From Thermoproteota archaeon (GTDB taxonomy: Archaea; Korarchaeota; Korarchaeia; Korarchaeales; Korarchaeaceae), in assembly GCA_027491485.1 (NCBI GenBank), contig JAOZGR010000002.1, positions 1 through 64,000 of the forward strand: a DNA stretch of 64,000 nt, read 5' to 3'. A program made the translations under genes and the position numbers. The notes below the pieces were generated by a model, which was given only the letters and a program-made list of their open reading frames with translations, was not told where the DNA came from and made no database searches. Below are positions 49,019 through 57,277 of the stretch, in pieces (position 1 is the first letter of the stretch; every line of letters starts with the position of its first letter).

Positions 49019-49615
49019 CTACTCCTCGCTCTTACCCCCTCGTATCTGAGACAGAACTAGTTCAAATGTCTCAGGGATTCTCTCCGGTTCTAAGTTATTC
49101 TTAATGTAATAGGAGAACTGTCTCTTGTAGAATTCCTCATTCTCCTGTTTCAATTTAGTGGCCCAGGACGATATATGTTCTCCCTTTATCCTATCCTCCT
49201 CAGGTAGTATCTCTGGAGAGTGGGGTATCTCTATTCCCGCATCTAAAGCGCCCTTTAAAGCAGCATATAGCCTAGACCCTCTCGTCGACGGGTATCTACC
49301 TATGTCCAATACTGCTCTCTCAATACCTGCCTCCTTGGCCCTCAGTCCCGCTAGGTACCCTGTCAGGTAGGCAGCTGGGAGACTTTTACCACTATAAGGC
49401 CATCCATACTTCCTTAGCTCCTTTGAGAAGGCGTAGGCAACTACTTCGTCACCTTCATGCCCGAATTTAACGAATTGTACCACTATATACCTATTTGTTC
49501 TCCTTACGACCATTCTAGGCAGCCCACTTTTTAGAATGGCAAGTCTCTTGACGTAGTCCGTCTTCCCCTCTCTTCTCCTTCTGAACTTTACCTTATACCG
49601 CCCAGATCTCGCCAT
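49019..49615 (-). CDS. rpl18: ribosomal protein L18
   Basis: uL18 binding 5S rRNA: KFRRRREGKTDYVKRLAILKSGLPRMVVRRTNRYIVVQFVKFGHEGDEVVAYAFSKEL and PAAYLTGYLAGLRAKEAGIERAVLDIGRYPSTRGSRLYAALKGALDAGIEIPHS. Length 198 is archaeal-type. Between L19e and S5 in the standard order. Confidence 0.98.
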   Translation of the reverse strand: MARSGRYKVKFRRRREGKTDYVKRLAILKSGLPRMVVRRTNRYIVVQFVKFGHEGDEVVAYAFSKELRKYGWPYSGKSLPAAYLTGYLAGLRAKEAGIERAVLDIGRYPSTRGSRLYAALKGALDAGIEIPHSPEILPEEDRIKGEHISSWATKLKQENEEFYKRQFSYYIKNNLEPERIPETFELVLSQIRGGKSEE

Positions 49616-49616
49616 T

Positions 49617-50045
49617 TCATACCTCCTCCTTGAGTATTTCTCTCCTGATGTAGGACTTGAGGTGCGCTACACTCTCAAATTTAGCTAATCCTCTGTAGAG
49701 ATCTCTATAGGTCCTAGCATCTAGGATTCCCTTCTGTTTCATGATTTTGAGCTCTCTCCTTAAGGCTCTCACTCTATTAATCCATCTCCTCTTTCTAGGT
49801 ATCTTAGCGTACTTCCCTCCCTTTCTCCTACCGGGCCCCCTCCTCTTTGGCCTTTCTCTAGCCCTTGCTCGGCTTACACCTTTTTTAGGAAGTATTTCTA
49901 TTGCGCCGGATTTAATAAGCCTCCTGATGTCGCTTCTAGTTATGGCCTCAGTTATCTGTTCTATTTTATCGGGGTTTATTTTGACCCTATCAAGCCCAAC
50001 GCCAGCAACCTTAGCAGCAAGCCTCTTCTGATAATCTATCTTCAT
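49617..50045 (-). CDS. rpl19e: ribosomal protein L19e
   Basis: eL19: QKRLAAKVAGVGLDRVKINPDKIEQITEAITRSDIRRLIKSGAIEILPKKGVSRARARERPKRRGPGRRKGGKYAKIPRKRRWINRVRALRRELK. One base separates its stop from L18. Confidence 0.98.
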   Translation of the reverse strand: MKIDYQKRLAAKVAGVGLDRVKINPDKIEQITEAITRSDIRRLIKSGAIEILPKKGVSRARARERPKRRGPGRRKGGKYAKIPRKRRWINRVRALRRELKIMKQKGILDARTYRDLYRGLAKFESVAHLKSYIRREILKEEV

Positions 50046-50057
50046 TTAATCACCCAT

Positions 50058-50426
50058 CTAATTAGCAAGTTTTATTCCCAACTTCGCGGCTTCCTGTCTT
50101 ATCTCGGTTCTCTTTCTTTCACCAACAGTTCCTGCTATATAAGCTATTATATCTTTGCCATGTTTCTCCACAGCATCTCTCAGGTCCTTCACATTGGATA
50201 CAATAACTGGCTTAAGGCCTGAAGGGTGTAGCCCCCTTATAATATCTGGATTCTTGTAACCTATTGTTGGATGTTTTGGTCTACTCTTCAGTTTTAATCT
50301 CTGCTTGTTATCTATTCCCCTTGGTTTCCTCCAACTCTTAACTGCACCTAGCTTCCAGTACCTAGCGAGGTTTAGAAATCGCGGCTTTTTCTTCTTTAAT
50401 CTATTCATAAGTTCCTTATCGACCAT
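50058..50426 (-). CDS. rpl32e: ribosomal protein L32e
   Basis: eL32: KKPRFLNLARYWKLGAVKSWRKPRGIDNKQRLKLKSRPKHPTIGYKNPDIIRGLHPSGLKPVIVSNVKDLRDAV. Length 122, a form without the long N-terminal extension found in some archaea. Placed between L6 and L19e as usual. Confidence 0.98.
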   Translation of the reverse strand: MVDKELMNRLKKKKPRFLNLARYWKLGAVKSWRKPRGIDNKQRLKLKSRPKHPTIGYKNPDIIRGLHPSGLKPVIVSNVKDLRDAVEKHGKDIIAYIAGTVGERKRTEIRQEAAKLGIKLAN

Positions 50427-50427
50427 A

Positions 50428-50979
50428 TCACTTCACCACGTAAATACCATCCATAAATACCCTTGGATCCTTGTCCTTTATCTTAGTAGCCTGCCGTATA
50501 TTGGCTGCTGTCTGACCCACGTCCTCCTTCGATATACCTTCGATATATATTCTATCTCCCTCTACTCTGACCTTAGTGTCGCCTACGATCTTAGCGTATC
50601 TAGGGGCTCTCTCGCCCAAGAAGTTAGTTATCTTCACCATTTTTCTAGCTTCATCGACCTCTACTTTTATCGGAAAGTGCGCATAAACTATAACCATCTC
50701 CTTTGAGAAGCCCTCAGTTACTCCTTTCATCATATTCCTTATATGGGATGTGACTGTGTTTAGATAAGCTCTATGGAATTTCCTCTTCCCATAGACCCTA
50801 ACCTTTATTGTACCATCTCCCTTGATGATTTCGACGATCTCGTCATGAAAGGACTTTTCCAGTGTACCCTTAGGTCCCGTTACGGTGATTTTTGAGCCAG
50901 ATACTTTGACATCAACTCCTTCTACTATAGGAACCTCAACTTCCTGAACTTGTGTTATAACTCTGGGATATCTAGCCAT
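50428..50979 (-). CDS. rpl6: ribosomal protein L6
   Basis: uL6 with two repeated alpha/beta domains: VPIVEGVDVKVSGSKITVTGPKGTLEKSF and NFLGERAPRYAKIVGDTKVRVEGDRIYIEGISKEDVGQTAANIRQATKIKDKDPRVFMDGIYVV. One base before the L32e start. Confidence 0.98.
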   Translation of the reverse strand: MARYPRVITQVQEVEVPIVEGVDVKVSGSKITVTGPKGTLEKSFHDEIVEIIKGDGTIKVRVYGKRKFHRAYLNTVTSHIRNMMKGVTEGFSKEMVIVYAHFPIKVEVDEARKMVKITNFLGERAPRYAKIVGDTKVRVEGDRIYIEGISKEDVGQTAANIRQATKIKDKDPRVFMDGIYVVK

Positions 50980-50989
50980 AGAATCACCT

Positions 50990-51382
50990 CTAGTAACAGT
51001 ACGCTAAGAGGACCCCTCCCAGTCCCCTCTTCTTGGCCTCCTTATGACTCATGACTCCCTGGTTCGTGGATACGACTATTACTCCTACGTTCTCGGCCGG
51101 GAGATACATCTTCTCCCAATGTAGGTACTCATCCTTCTTCACCGAAAATCTAGGCTTTATCACACCAGCTTTGTTTATTCTACCTTTTAGCCTCACTTTA
51201 TACTTTCCAGCTCTGCCATCATCTATATACTCGAATTCCTCTATATAGCCCTCCTCCTGTAGTATCCTGAGGATCCTCCCTATTAGCTTGGAAGCCACAT
51301 TTATCACGGTCTCCCTCTTACCCACCCTTGAAGCATTGGTTAGAGCACTCATGGCATCCGCTAGTGGATCAAGTCTCGTCAT
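50990..51382 (-). CDS. rps8: ribosomal protein S8
   Basis: uS8, 130 residues: [126 protein letters not shown]. Follows S14 by 11 nt. Confidence 0.98.
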   Translation of the reverse strand: MTRLDPLADAMSALTNASRVGKRETVINVASKLIGRILRILQEEGYIEEFEYIDDGRAGKYKVRLKGRINKAGVIKPRFSVKKDEYLHWEKMYLPAENVGVIVVSTNQGVMSHKEAKKRGLGGVLLAYCY

Positions 51383-51393
51383 TTCCTATCACC

Positions 51394-51558
51394 TCACTCG
51401 TATTTCTTCCACCCCATGAGAGGAGCCACTTCTAGAAAGCACTGTCTGCATAGGTATAGACCGTACTTCCTGATTATGCCACGTCCTACCCTCCCACATC
51501 TCCTACATACGTAGGCACCTTTTCCCTTGGTCCTTACTTTTCTCTTAGGTTTCGCCAT
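51394..51558 (-). CDS. rps14: ribosomal protein S14, zinc-binding type
   Basis: A 54-residue frame between L5 and S8, starting at ATG 51558 and ending TGA at 51394-51396. The product reads [18 protein letters not shown]... with C18-x2-C21 and C37-x2-C40 zinc ligands and the terminal family motif GWKKYE. Size and position in the spc-type operon are exactly those of archaeal uS14. Confidence 0.97.
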   Translation of the reverse strand: MAKPKRKVRTKGKGAYVCRRCGRVGRGIIRKYGLYLCRQCFLEVAPLMGWKKYE

Positions 51559-51571
51559 TTGATCACCCTTA

Positions 51572-52129
51572 TCATTCAGTATCGGACACCACTTCTAGCT
51601 TTAAGTACTTTTCCGCGAAGATGATAGCTTCCTCCTTTGTTAGTCTATGCCTTCTAGGTATCTTGCTCCTCTTTACCCTTCTCTTAGCTATTCTATATCC
51701 TGCCCTTCCCATTGTGACAATGACGTCCATCCCAAAAATGCCTATGTCTGCTTTATATCTCACTCCCGGTATCTCTATGTGTTCTTTTATTCCAAATGCG
51801 AAGTTCCCAAACTCATCGAATGAGCTAGCCTTTATCCTCCTATCTACCGCGTTAGCTATCCTGTCCAATAGTTCAACAGCTTTTTTACCCCTTACAGTAA
51901 CTGTAACAGCTATAGGTTCCCTCTTCCTAATTCCAAACTCTCTAATAGTCCTTTTTGCTCTTCTTTGAACAGGTTTCTGACCTGTCAGTTCTTCCAGCAC
52001 TTTACCGGCTCTTAATAGGATCTCACCACTTTTTCCTACCGCAATATTCAATGTTACAGCCATAACCTTGGGTATTAGCATCGGATTCTTCTTCCACCTC
52101 TCTTCAACCTCAGTAAGCTCTACAACCAT
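51572..52129 (-). CDS. rpl5: ribosomal protein L5
   Basis: uL5 that contacts 5S r[123 protein letters not shown]. Between S4e and S14. Confidence 0.98.
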   Translation of the reverse strand: MVVELTEVEERWKKNPMLIPKVMAVTLNIAVGKSGEILLRAGKVLEELTGQKPVQRRAKRTIREFGIRKREPIAVTVTVRGKKAVELLDRIANAVDRRIKASSFDEFGNFAFGIKEHIEIPGVRYKADIGIFGMDVIVTMGRAGYRIAKRRVKRSKIPRRHRLTKEEAIIFAEKYLKLEVVSDTE

Positions 52130-52138
52130 TTAATCACC

Positions 52139-52861
52139 TCATTTGACTTTTAGAGCTGGCTTCTCTTTCCCGACAATTATTATATTCTCCTTAGTCCCTC
52201 TATATGTTAATTCAGGGTTTTCTAAGTCCTGTAGCTCTATAAACTCAGCGATTTCTTTTATCCTACCAATGTGGCCTGCCATTCTCCCCCTTACCATGGC
52301 GCCAATAGTACCCAGCTCAAAGGGGAGGACTTCCTTGATCTCCTGGGAGGGAACCTCTATGAGTAACGAGTAACCTACTCTAATCGATTTAGCTAGCTCA
52401 GAATCTGGATCTAGTAAGAAGTTCCTCGCATCATGGGAGGATACCTGTATTTTTCCACCCCTCACAGTCCTCTTTCCTGACACCTTGACTATCTTACTAC
52501 TTGACTCCTCCTCTGGGATCTCCACTAACTTAAGCAGCTTGTAAGGATCTGGAACAACTCTGTAATGCTTACCCATGTCAGGTATGGAGACGACATCCAT
52601 CAGCCCTACTTGGAATTTATAGTCGTATCTGGGCTTACCGTCAACCCATATCTTCTTCATGAAGATGATTCTCTTGGCCTCTTTAGCAGTGGTAGCTAGT
52701 CCTAAGATATCTCTTACTACTAGGAGTAGGGGAAATCCTTGGTCAAGTGGATGCGGACCTGGTCTCGGCTTAACTACCCAAACCTTCTCTCTCTTGGCCA
52801 CGGGCCAATATCCCGGAGCAGCCAGCCTCTTCAGATGTCTACTGCCTCCCATCTTACCCAT
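52139..52861 (-). CDS. rps4e: ribosomal protein S4e
   Basis: eS4 with S4, RS4e and KOW-like parts: GGSRHLKRLAAPGYWPVAKREKVWVVKPRPGPHPLDQGFPLLLVVRDILGLATTAKEAKRIIFMKKIWVDGKPRYDYKFQVGLMDVVSIP. Length 240. It follows L24 by 5 nt. Confidence 0.98.
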   Translation of the reverse strand: MGKMGGSRHLKRLAAPGYWPVAKREKVWVVKPRPGPHPLDQGFPLLLVVRDILGLATTAKEAKRIIFMKKIWVDGKPRYDYKFQVGLMDVVSIPDMGKHYRVVPDPYKLLKLVEIPEEESSSKIVKVSGKRTVRGGKIQVSSHDARNFLLDPDSELAKSIRVGYSLLIEVPSQEIKEVLPFELGTIGAMVRGRMAGHIGRIKEIAEFIELQDLENPELTYRGTKENIIIVGKEKPALKVK

Positions 52862-52866
52862 TTACA

Positions 52867-53316
52867 TCACTCCTCCTCTTCCTCTTCTTCCTCCTCTACT
52901 TCTTCCACTACCTCTTCCTCCTCTTCGAGCTCTTCCTCTGGGACTCCCCTTCTCTCCAATATTTCCCTTCTCCTGTCATCACCTAGGTTCAGTTTAACTA
53001 TCTCGACCTTAGATGGATGTATTAGGACTGGGATCTCTGTACCATCTGCTTTCTTCCTGATGACCCCTTTTACGGAGATCCTGTACTTCTCCCTATAGAC
53101 CTCTAAGACTTCACCTTCAGAACCCCTATAGTCGCCTCTTAGAATCCTTACTTTATCCCCTTTTCTTATTGGGAGTGACCTTATACCATATTTCTCCCTA
53201 AGAGCGTCAGAGAGATGAGCCGACATTATCTTGCCTCTGTGGTGCAAGGGTGCATTGTAAAGGTACTTTCTCTGCTTACTCGGCTTGTGAGACTTAGTCC
53301 TCATCATACTAGACAC
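52867..53316 (-). CDS. rpl24: ribosomal protein L24 with polyglutamate tail
   Basis: uL24 with a KOW motif ([34 protein letters not shown]) preceded by the archaeal N-terminus [25 protein letters not shown]. The last ~25 residues are almost only glutamate with some valines, an acidic extension longer than in most archaeal L24 proteins; acidic tails also occur in the L14e and Rpo3-neighbour proteins of this window. Confidence 0.97.
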   Translation of the reverse strand: MSSMMRTKSHKPSKQRKYLYNAPLHHRGKIMSAHLSDALREKYGIRSLPIRKGDKVRILRGDYRGSEGEVLEVYREKYRISVKGVIRKKADGTEIPVLIHPSKVEIVKLNLGDDRRREILERRGVPEEELEEEEEVVEEVEEEEEEEEE

Positions 53317-53317
53317 C

Positions 53318-53743
53318 TCACACTACCTGTGCCGAGACTGCACCCAAAGCAGGCCACCTCTCGATAGCCTCCTTGGCAATTGGCCCTCTGAATTCTGATC
53401 CCTTTGGTGTACCATCGTCATTAACTAGAACGGCAGCATTATCCTCAAATACCACCCACTGTCCATTTTTCCTCCGGTATGGCTTCCTCTGCCTGACAAC
53501 TATAGCCTTCATTGGCTTGTGCATGAGGTCATACTTCCCCCTCTTCACAACTACCGTAACCATATCGCCAACGCTTGCCGATGGTATTCTCCCCTTCCGT
53601 CCCTTATAGCCATGTACACCGATGATCATGAGTACCTTTGCTCCCGTATTGTCAGCGCATTTCAGCTTAGCCATTACGGGTAATCCTCGCGATATCTTCG
53701 GCTTTACACCTTCGATCTTCTTTCTTCTAGCTACCCTTGACAT
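53318..53743 (-). CDS. rpl14: ribosomal protein L14
   Basis: uL14: [106 protein letters not shown]. It is the first gene of the operon: a strong TATA element is 30 nt upstream and the S17, Rpp29, L29 and S3 genes normally preceding it are absent. Confidence 0.98.
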   Translation of the reverse strand: MSRVARRKKIEGVKPKISRGLPVMAKLKCADNTGAKVLMIIGVHGYKGRKGRIPSASVGDMVTVVVKRGKYDLMHKPMKAIVVRQRKPYRRKNGQWVVFEDNAAVLVNDDGTPKGSEFRGPIAKEAIERWPALGAVSAQVV

Positions 53744-53773
53744 AGACCATCCTCAACACCAAGTGGGTCGACT

Positions 53774-53786
53774 GATATAAAAAAGG
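53774..53786 (-). promoter_or_regulatory. TATA element of the L14-SecY ribosomal operon
   Basis: CCTTTTTTATATC on the minus strand, centred about 37 nt before the L14 start codon, giving a leader of about 12 nt with the GAGGATGG ribosome site. It is nearly identical to the TATA element of the SRP RNA gene. Confidence 0.65.
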
Positions 53787-53789
53787 TAT

Positions 53790-54251
53790 CTAAGGTTCTG
53801 AACTGGGTTCCATGATAGAGGAGCTGCCCTCCTGATTCTCAATCAGTTTATTAATCTTGTACAGGTATCTGGCGTACCTTATACTTTTTCTCGCAATTTC
53901 AAAGAGTTTGCCCTTATAGATTACCATGTGCCTTACTTCGGATCCTAGTCCAGTTACCTTCATGGCCTCCTCTAATGCGTGGTGAAGCTGGAGACAGTGG
54001 GGACTCCCATCCACGGTTAAAACAGTGATTTTCTCTAATTTAACTCTAGATAGTATCGAGGCCAGTTTGAGGGATATTACATTTATGTGATCTCTCTCAG
54101 GACATGCACTGAGACAGATTGCCTCCTCGCAAACGGAATTCACTATGTCAGGCCACTCCACTATTAGGCAACTTCCCGTTATAACTAGCTCTCTGTGCTC
54201 TCTAAGTAATTTAGACCCCGAATTTATGGAGAGGAGTTCCATCACAGGCAT
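53790..54251 (-). CDS. conserved cysteine-containing protein of unknown function
   Basis: About 153 residues, soluble. CEEAICLSACPERDHINVISLKLASILSRVKLEKITVLTVDGSPHCLQLHHALEEAMK contains a C-x4-C-x3-C group and a VDGSPHC segment, which look like ligands for a metal or iron-sulfur centre; a C-terminal helix pair follows (KGKLFEIARKSIRYARYLYKINKLIEN) and a serine/glutamate tail. I recall similar hypothetical proteins in other archaea and thermophiles but cannot name a function. Candidate starts are GTG 54257, ATG 54251 and ATG 54242. TATA-like CTTATAACTA lies about 26 nt upstream. Confidence 0.65.
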   Translation of the reverse strand: MPVMELLSINSGSKLLREHRELVITGSCLIVEWPDIVNSVCEEAICLSACPERDHINVISLKLASILSRVKLEKITVLTVDGSPHCLQLHHALEEAMKVTGLGSEVRHMVIYKGKLFEIARKSIRYARYLYKINKLIENQEGSSSIMEPSSEP

Positions 54252-54315
54252 AGTCACCCTGAATAGGAATAGTTATAAGAAATAAAGCCTGGTACAAGCC
54301 GCAAAGTCTAACGAG

Positions 54316-55074
54316 GTGTTCACTTTGTACTTAGATGCTCTAGGGTTCTTAGAGATAGTTTCGGGTGGCATTGGCATAGGGCTTATATCCTCAGTAGCAG
54401 GCATAGGCGGAGGCACCCTAATGGTCCCCTTTATGATCCTCATCTTAGGAATAGATGCTAAGGTAGCCATAGCTTCTAGTCTGCTCACAGTTATAGTCAC
54501 CTCAACCACGAGTTCCGCGGTCTACCTGAAAGAGAGATTGGTAAACTTGAAGCTGGCTCTAACATTAGAACCAACTACGGCCTTAGGAGCGATCGTAGGT
54601 GCTTTAATAACAATAAGTCTTCCCTCCATGACCGTAAGGAAAATTTTCGGGCTAGGATTGTCCATAATATCAATAATAATGCTAGTCAGAACATTCATTA
54701 GGCCTAAGGAGGGCAAGGAGATTAGGAATTGGCCTCTTGGTATAGCTTCCTCGTTCATAGCAGGACTGTCATCGGGTATGCTGGGGATCGGTGGGGGCGT
54801 ACTTAAGGTCCCTATAATGAACCTAATAATGGATGTTCCTATAAAGATGGCAGTTGCTACCAGTTCATTTATGATAGGATTTACCGCCTCGTCAGGAAGC
54901 ATAGTCTACATACTCAGACAGTTAGTGGATCCTATCCTAGTAGTTGGATTTGCCTTAGGGATAATTCCTGGAGCTACTATTGGTGCAAAGACCCTGAAAA
55001 GAATTAAATCAAAGTACATCAAGGTGCTCTTTAGTATGATACTGCTATACGCCGGATTAAGGCTCTTGCTGTGA
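54316..55074 (+). CDS. TauE/SafE family permease
   Basis: Eight-helix membrane protein with the two homologous halves of the family: GIGIGLISSVAGIGGGTLMVPFMILILGIDAKVAIASSL (residues about 16-56) and IASSFIAGLSSGMLGIGGGVLKVPIMNLIMDVPIKMAVATSSFMIGF (about 140-190). Members export or import sulfite, sulfonates or other organic anions. GAGGTG overlaps the GTG at 54316 and is 6 nt before TTG 54325, so the latter may be the true start. It is coupled to a DUF1634 gene, a frequent partner. Confidence 0.9.
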   Translation: MFTLYLDALGFLEIVSGGIGIGLISSVAGIGGGTLMVPFMILILGIDAKVAIASSLLTVIVTSTTSSAVYLKERLVNLKLALTLEPTTALGAIVGALITISLPSMTVRKIFGLGLSIISIIMLVRTFIRPKEGKEIRNWPLGIASSFIAGLSSGMLGIGGGVLKVPIMNLIMDVPIKMAVATSSFMIGFTASSGSIVYILRQLVDPILVVGFALGIIPGATIGAKTLKRIKSKYIKVLFSMILLYAGLRLLL

Positions 55075-55355
55075 GGGGGATTTACTTGATCTACGAAAAT
55101 CACTCAGAGATCCTGAGATGGGGCATAATCTTAGGATTGTCTGTTCTCGTGGTAGCCCTCATACTGAGGTTCTCAGGAGCACCTATACCTCAACTAGAGA
55201 TGGCGGGGCTCCTCATAATAATAGCCACGCCTATATCGTTCTTATTATTGATAATGGGAGAACATCTGCTAGCAGGAGATAGAAGGATAACCTTGTTAGC
55301 CCTACTGACACTAATCATGCTCGTGCTTTCCGCCATAGTATCCCTGACAAGATAG
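55071..55355 (+). CDS. DUF1634 membrane protein
   Basis: Small protein with three membrane segments (about 17-35, 42-62, 73-93), of the DUF1634 type that typically neighbours TauE/SafE permeases; presumably an accessory subunit. GTG 55071 overlaps the permease stop; TTG 55086 with AGGGGG upstream is an alternative. The pairing strengthens both assignments. Confidence 0.8.
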   Translation: MRGIYLIYENHSEILRWGIILGLSVLVVALILRFSGAPIPQLEMAGLLIIIATPISFLLLIMGEHLLAGDRRITLLALLTLIMLVLSAIVSLTR

Positions 55356-55366
55356 GGGATATCCCC

Positions 55367-56548
55367 TTGCAAACCAGCCAGATATCTTTGAGACGTAAAA
55401 TCGTTAGTCTCTCGATAAATTCATTCTTCCAAGGAACAGCCTTCAGTTTCACTTTCTTCCTGCTGCAAGTGTATGCTATAGAGAATCTGGGCTTTTCTTC
55501 CTTTGAGATTGGTCTGGTAATCTCTCTAGGAGGATTTTCTTCTGCCATCACACAGCCAGTATGGGGTTGGATCGTAGATAGAACTAATAAGAGGAGGATC
55601 TTGGTCTTCCTAGGCTTTATTTTATCTGGACTATCGATCCTTGCAGCATTTAACTCTACTACGGATTTAGAGTACTATCTAGCGAATTACGCGTTGAATG
55701 CATTTTTAGGGTTGGCGAATACTTCTTGGCTCTCTATGCTAGGTGATTTAACTTTAATAGAGGAAAGAGGACGTGTTTCAGGTGTAGCTAATGCCTTTAC
55801 TACATTAGGGACTGGCCTATTCTCTCCAATAGCCGGTGCTATAATGGATCTCTGTGGATATAACTTAGCTAGCATCGTTGGACTCTCACAGTTCATCCTA
55901 GCGGCAACAACTATATATATCGTCCCCGAGCCAGAGCGGACCTTACAGGAAGGACCTTGTATGGCAGAGACGGATTACGTTAAGGGTAGTTTCAGGCCCT
56001 TTCTAGTAGCTAGCATCCTATGGTCTCTCATATGGTCCGTTGCATGGCCACTCTTCTCAGTCGCCCAGGTAAAGCTATATAAACTGTCTAAAGCTGAGAT
56101 AGGCTTCATTGGGTCAGTAACTAATGCAACCAGGCTTGTCTTACAGCCTATATGGGGATACGCTGCCGATAGGATAGGGAGGAAACCCTTACTCATACTC
56201 TCGCCGATATTTGCCTCAGCAATTCCATTATCCTATGCCATAGGAAGCAACTTATGGCATATTATAATTGGTGCAGCGATCGGGACAATAGGTTTTTCCA
56301 TGTATTTCACGGCTTCTCCCACATACCTACTAGACTCATCCCCTTCATGGAAGAGGGGGAGTGTTGTCTCTACTTTTAATGCATTGATCTCATTAACGAA
56401 CTCGATAGCCCCCCTCATAGGAGGAGGTATAGGTGAGGCGCTAGGGATTAGACAAAGTATGTTCATTTTTGGAATCATGAGAGTGGTCTCTTCACTATTG
56501 TTCGTGAAAATCCCAGAGACATTAAGGAGAAACTCACCTTCTAAGTAG
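55367..56548 (+). CDS. major facilitator superfamily transporter
   Basis: Twelve predicted membrane segments in two halves. MFS loop signatures are GWIVDRTNKRRILVFLGFI after TM2 (about 67-85) and GYAADRIGRKPLLILSPIF in the second half, the standard D-R-x-G/N-R-[KR] pattern. The substrate is not predictable. It begins with TTG at 55367, 11 nt after the DUF1634 gene, and its end overlaps the convergent adk by 15 nt. Confidence 0.9.
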   Translation: MQTSQISLRRKIVSLSINSFFQGTAFSFTFFLLQVYAIENLGFSSFEIGLVISLGGFSSAITQPVWGWIVDRTNKRRILVFLGFILSGLSILAAFNSTTDLEYYLANYALNAFLGLANTSWLSMLGDLTLIEERGRVSGVANAFTTLGTGLFSPIAGAIMDLCGYNLASIVGLSQFILAATTIYIVPEPERTLQEGPCMAETDYVKGSFRPFLVASILWSLIWSVAWPLFSVAQVKLYKLSKAEIGFIGSVTNATRLVLQPIWGYAADRIGRKPLLILSPIFASAIPLSYAIGSNLWHIIIGAAIGTIGFSMYFTASPTYLLDSSPSWKRGSVVSTFNALISLTNSIAPLIGGGIGEALGIRQSMFIFGIMRVVSSLLFVKIPETLRRNSPSK

Positions 56549-57184
56549 AGAATCTAGGATCGAACTTACATCATCTTTAACGGCCTCTATCCCCTTATTA
56601 GCATCGATTGTTACTAGAAGGTTCTTTTTTGCATAGTAATCTATTAGCGGTTTAGTCTCCTCATTAAACACATCTAGCCTCTTCAGTATCTTCTCATAAT
56701 GGTCATCTTCCCTCTGATAGAGGGTACCTCCGCATTCACATTTTCTCACGTCTGGAGGAGGGTCATAGAATATGTTATAGGACCTTCCACATTTTTTACA
56801 CATGAGGCGGCCCATTATCCTCCTGAGTACAGCTATCTCATCCACGTTGAAGTACAATACTGCTGTTAGCTCAGCGTTATTCTCTTGGGTAAATTTATCA
56901 AGCCACTCAGCCTGGTTCAGGTTTCGTGGAAAGCCATCCAAGATAAATCCTTCCTTAACTTCTATTAGCCTTTTTCGAAGTACTTGGTAGACTATCTTAT
57001 CTGGAACCAGTTTTCCCTCAACCATATAGCGCTTGATCTCCTTTCCTAGCTCTGTTCCTTTGTGAACTTCCTCCCTCAGCAGATCACTCATTACTAGCCT
57101 AGGTACGCCAAACTTCTTGGATATGTACCTGCCCTGAGTGCCCTTTCCGGCCCCTGGTCTGCCAAGTAGCACCAACCTTAGCAT
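56534..57184 (-). CDS. adk: adenylate kinase with zinc LID
   Basis: Converts ATP and AMP to two ADP. Long-form Adk: P-loop LLGRPGAGKGTQGRYI, MSDLLREEV, GFILDGFPRN, GRLMCKKCGRSYNIFYDPPPDVRKCECGGTLYQREDDHYEKILKRLDVF with a four-cysteine LID. This is the zinc type found in bacteria and some archaea, not the short archaeal trimeric AdkA. It lies away from the SecY operon, where adk usually sits. ATG 57184 is preferred over GTG 57193 and is 30 nt from GGTTATAATATTTAAC. Confidence 0.95.
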   Translation of the reverse strand: MLRLVLLGRPGAGKGTQGRYISKKFGVPRLVMSDLLREEVHKGTELGKEIKRYMVEGKLVPDKIVYQVLRKRLIEVKEGFILDGFPRNLNQAEWLDKFTQENNAELTAVLYFNVDEIAVLRRIMGRLMCKKCGRSYNIFYDPPPDVRKCECGGTLYQREDDHYEKILKRLDVFNEETKPLIDYYAKKNLLVTIDANKGIEAVKDDVSSILDSLLRR

Positions 57185-57277
57185 GATCGGCACCCAGCCT
57201 ATGCTAAGTTAAATATTATAACCATATCCGGACGGGTCATCCTTACCATTATAAGAAACATGACTCCCCGAAACCAT

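Noticed and set aside
54522-54902. Antisense frame in the TauE/SafE gene
   Set aside because: Mirror of membrane-segment codons in the real gene; similar shadows occur under most genes here.
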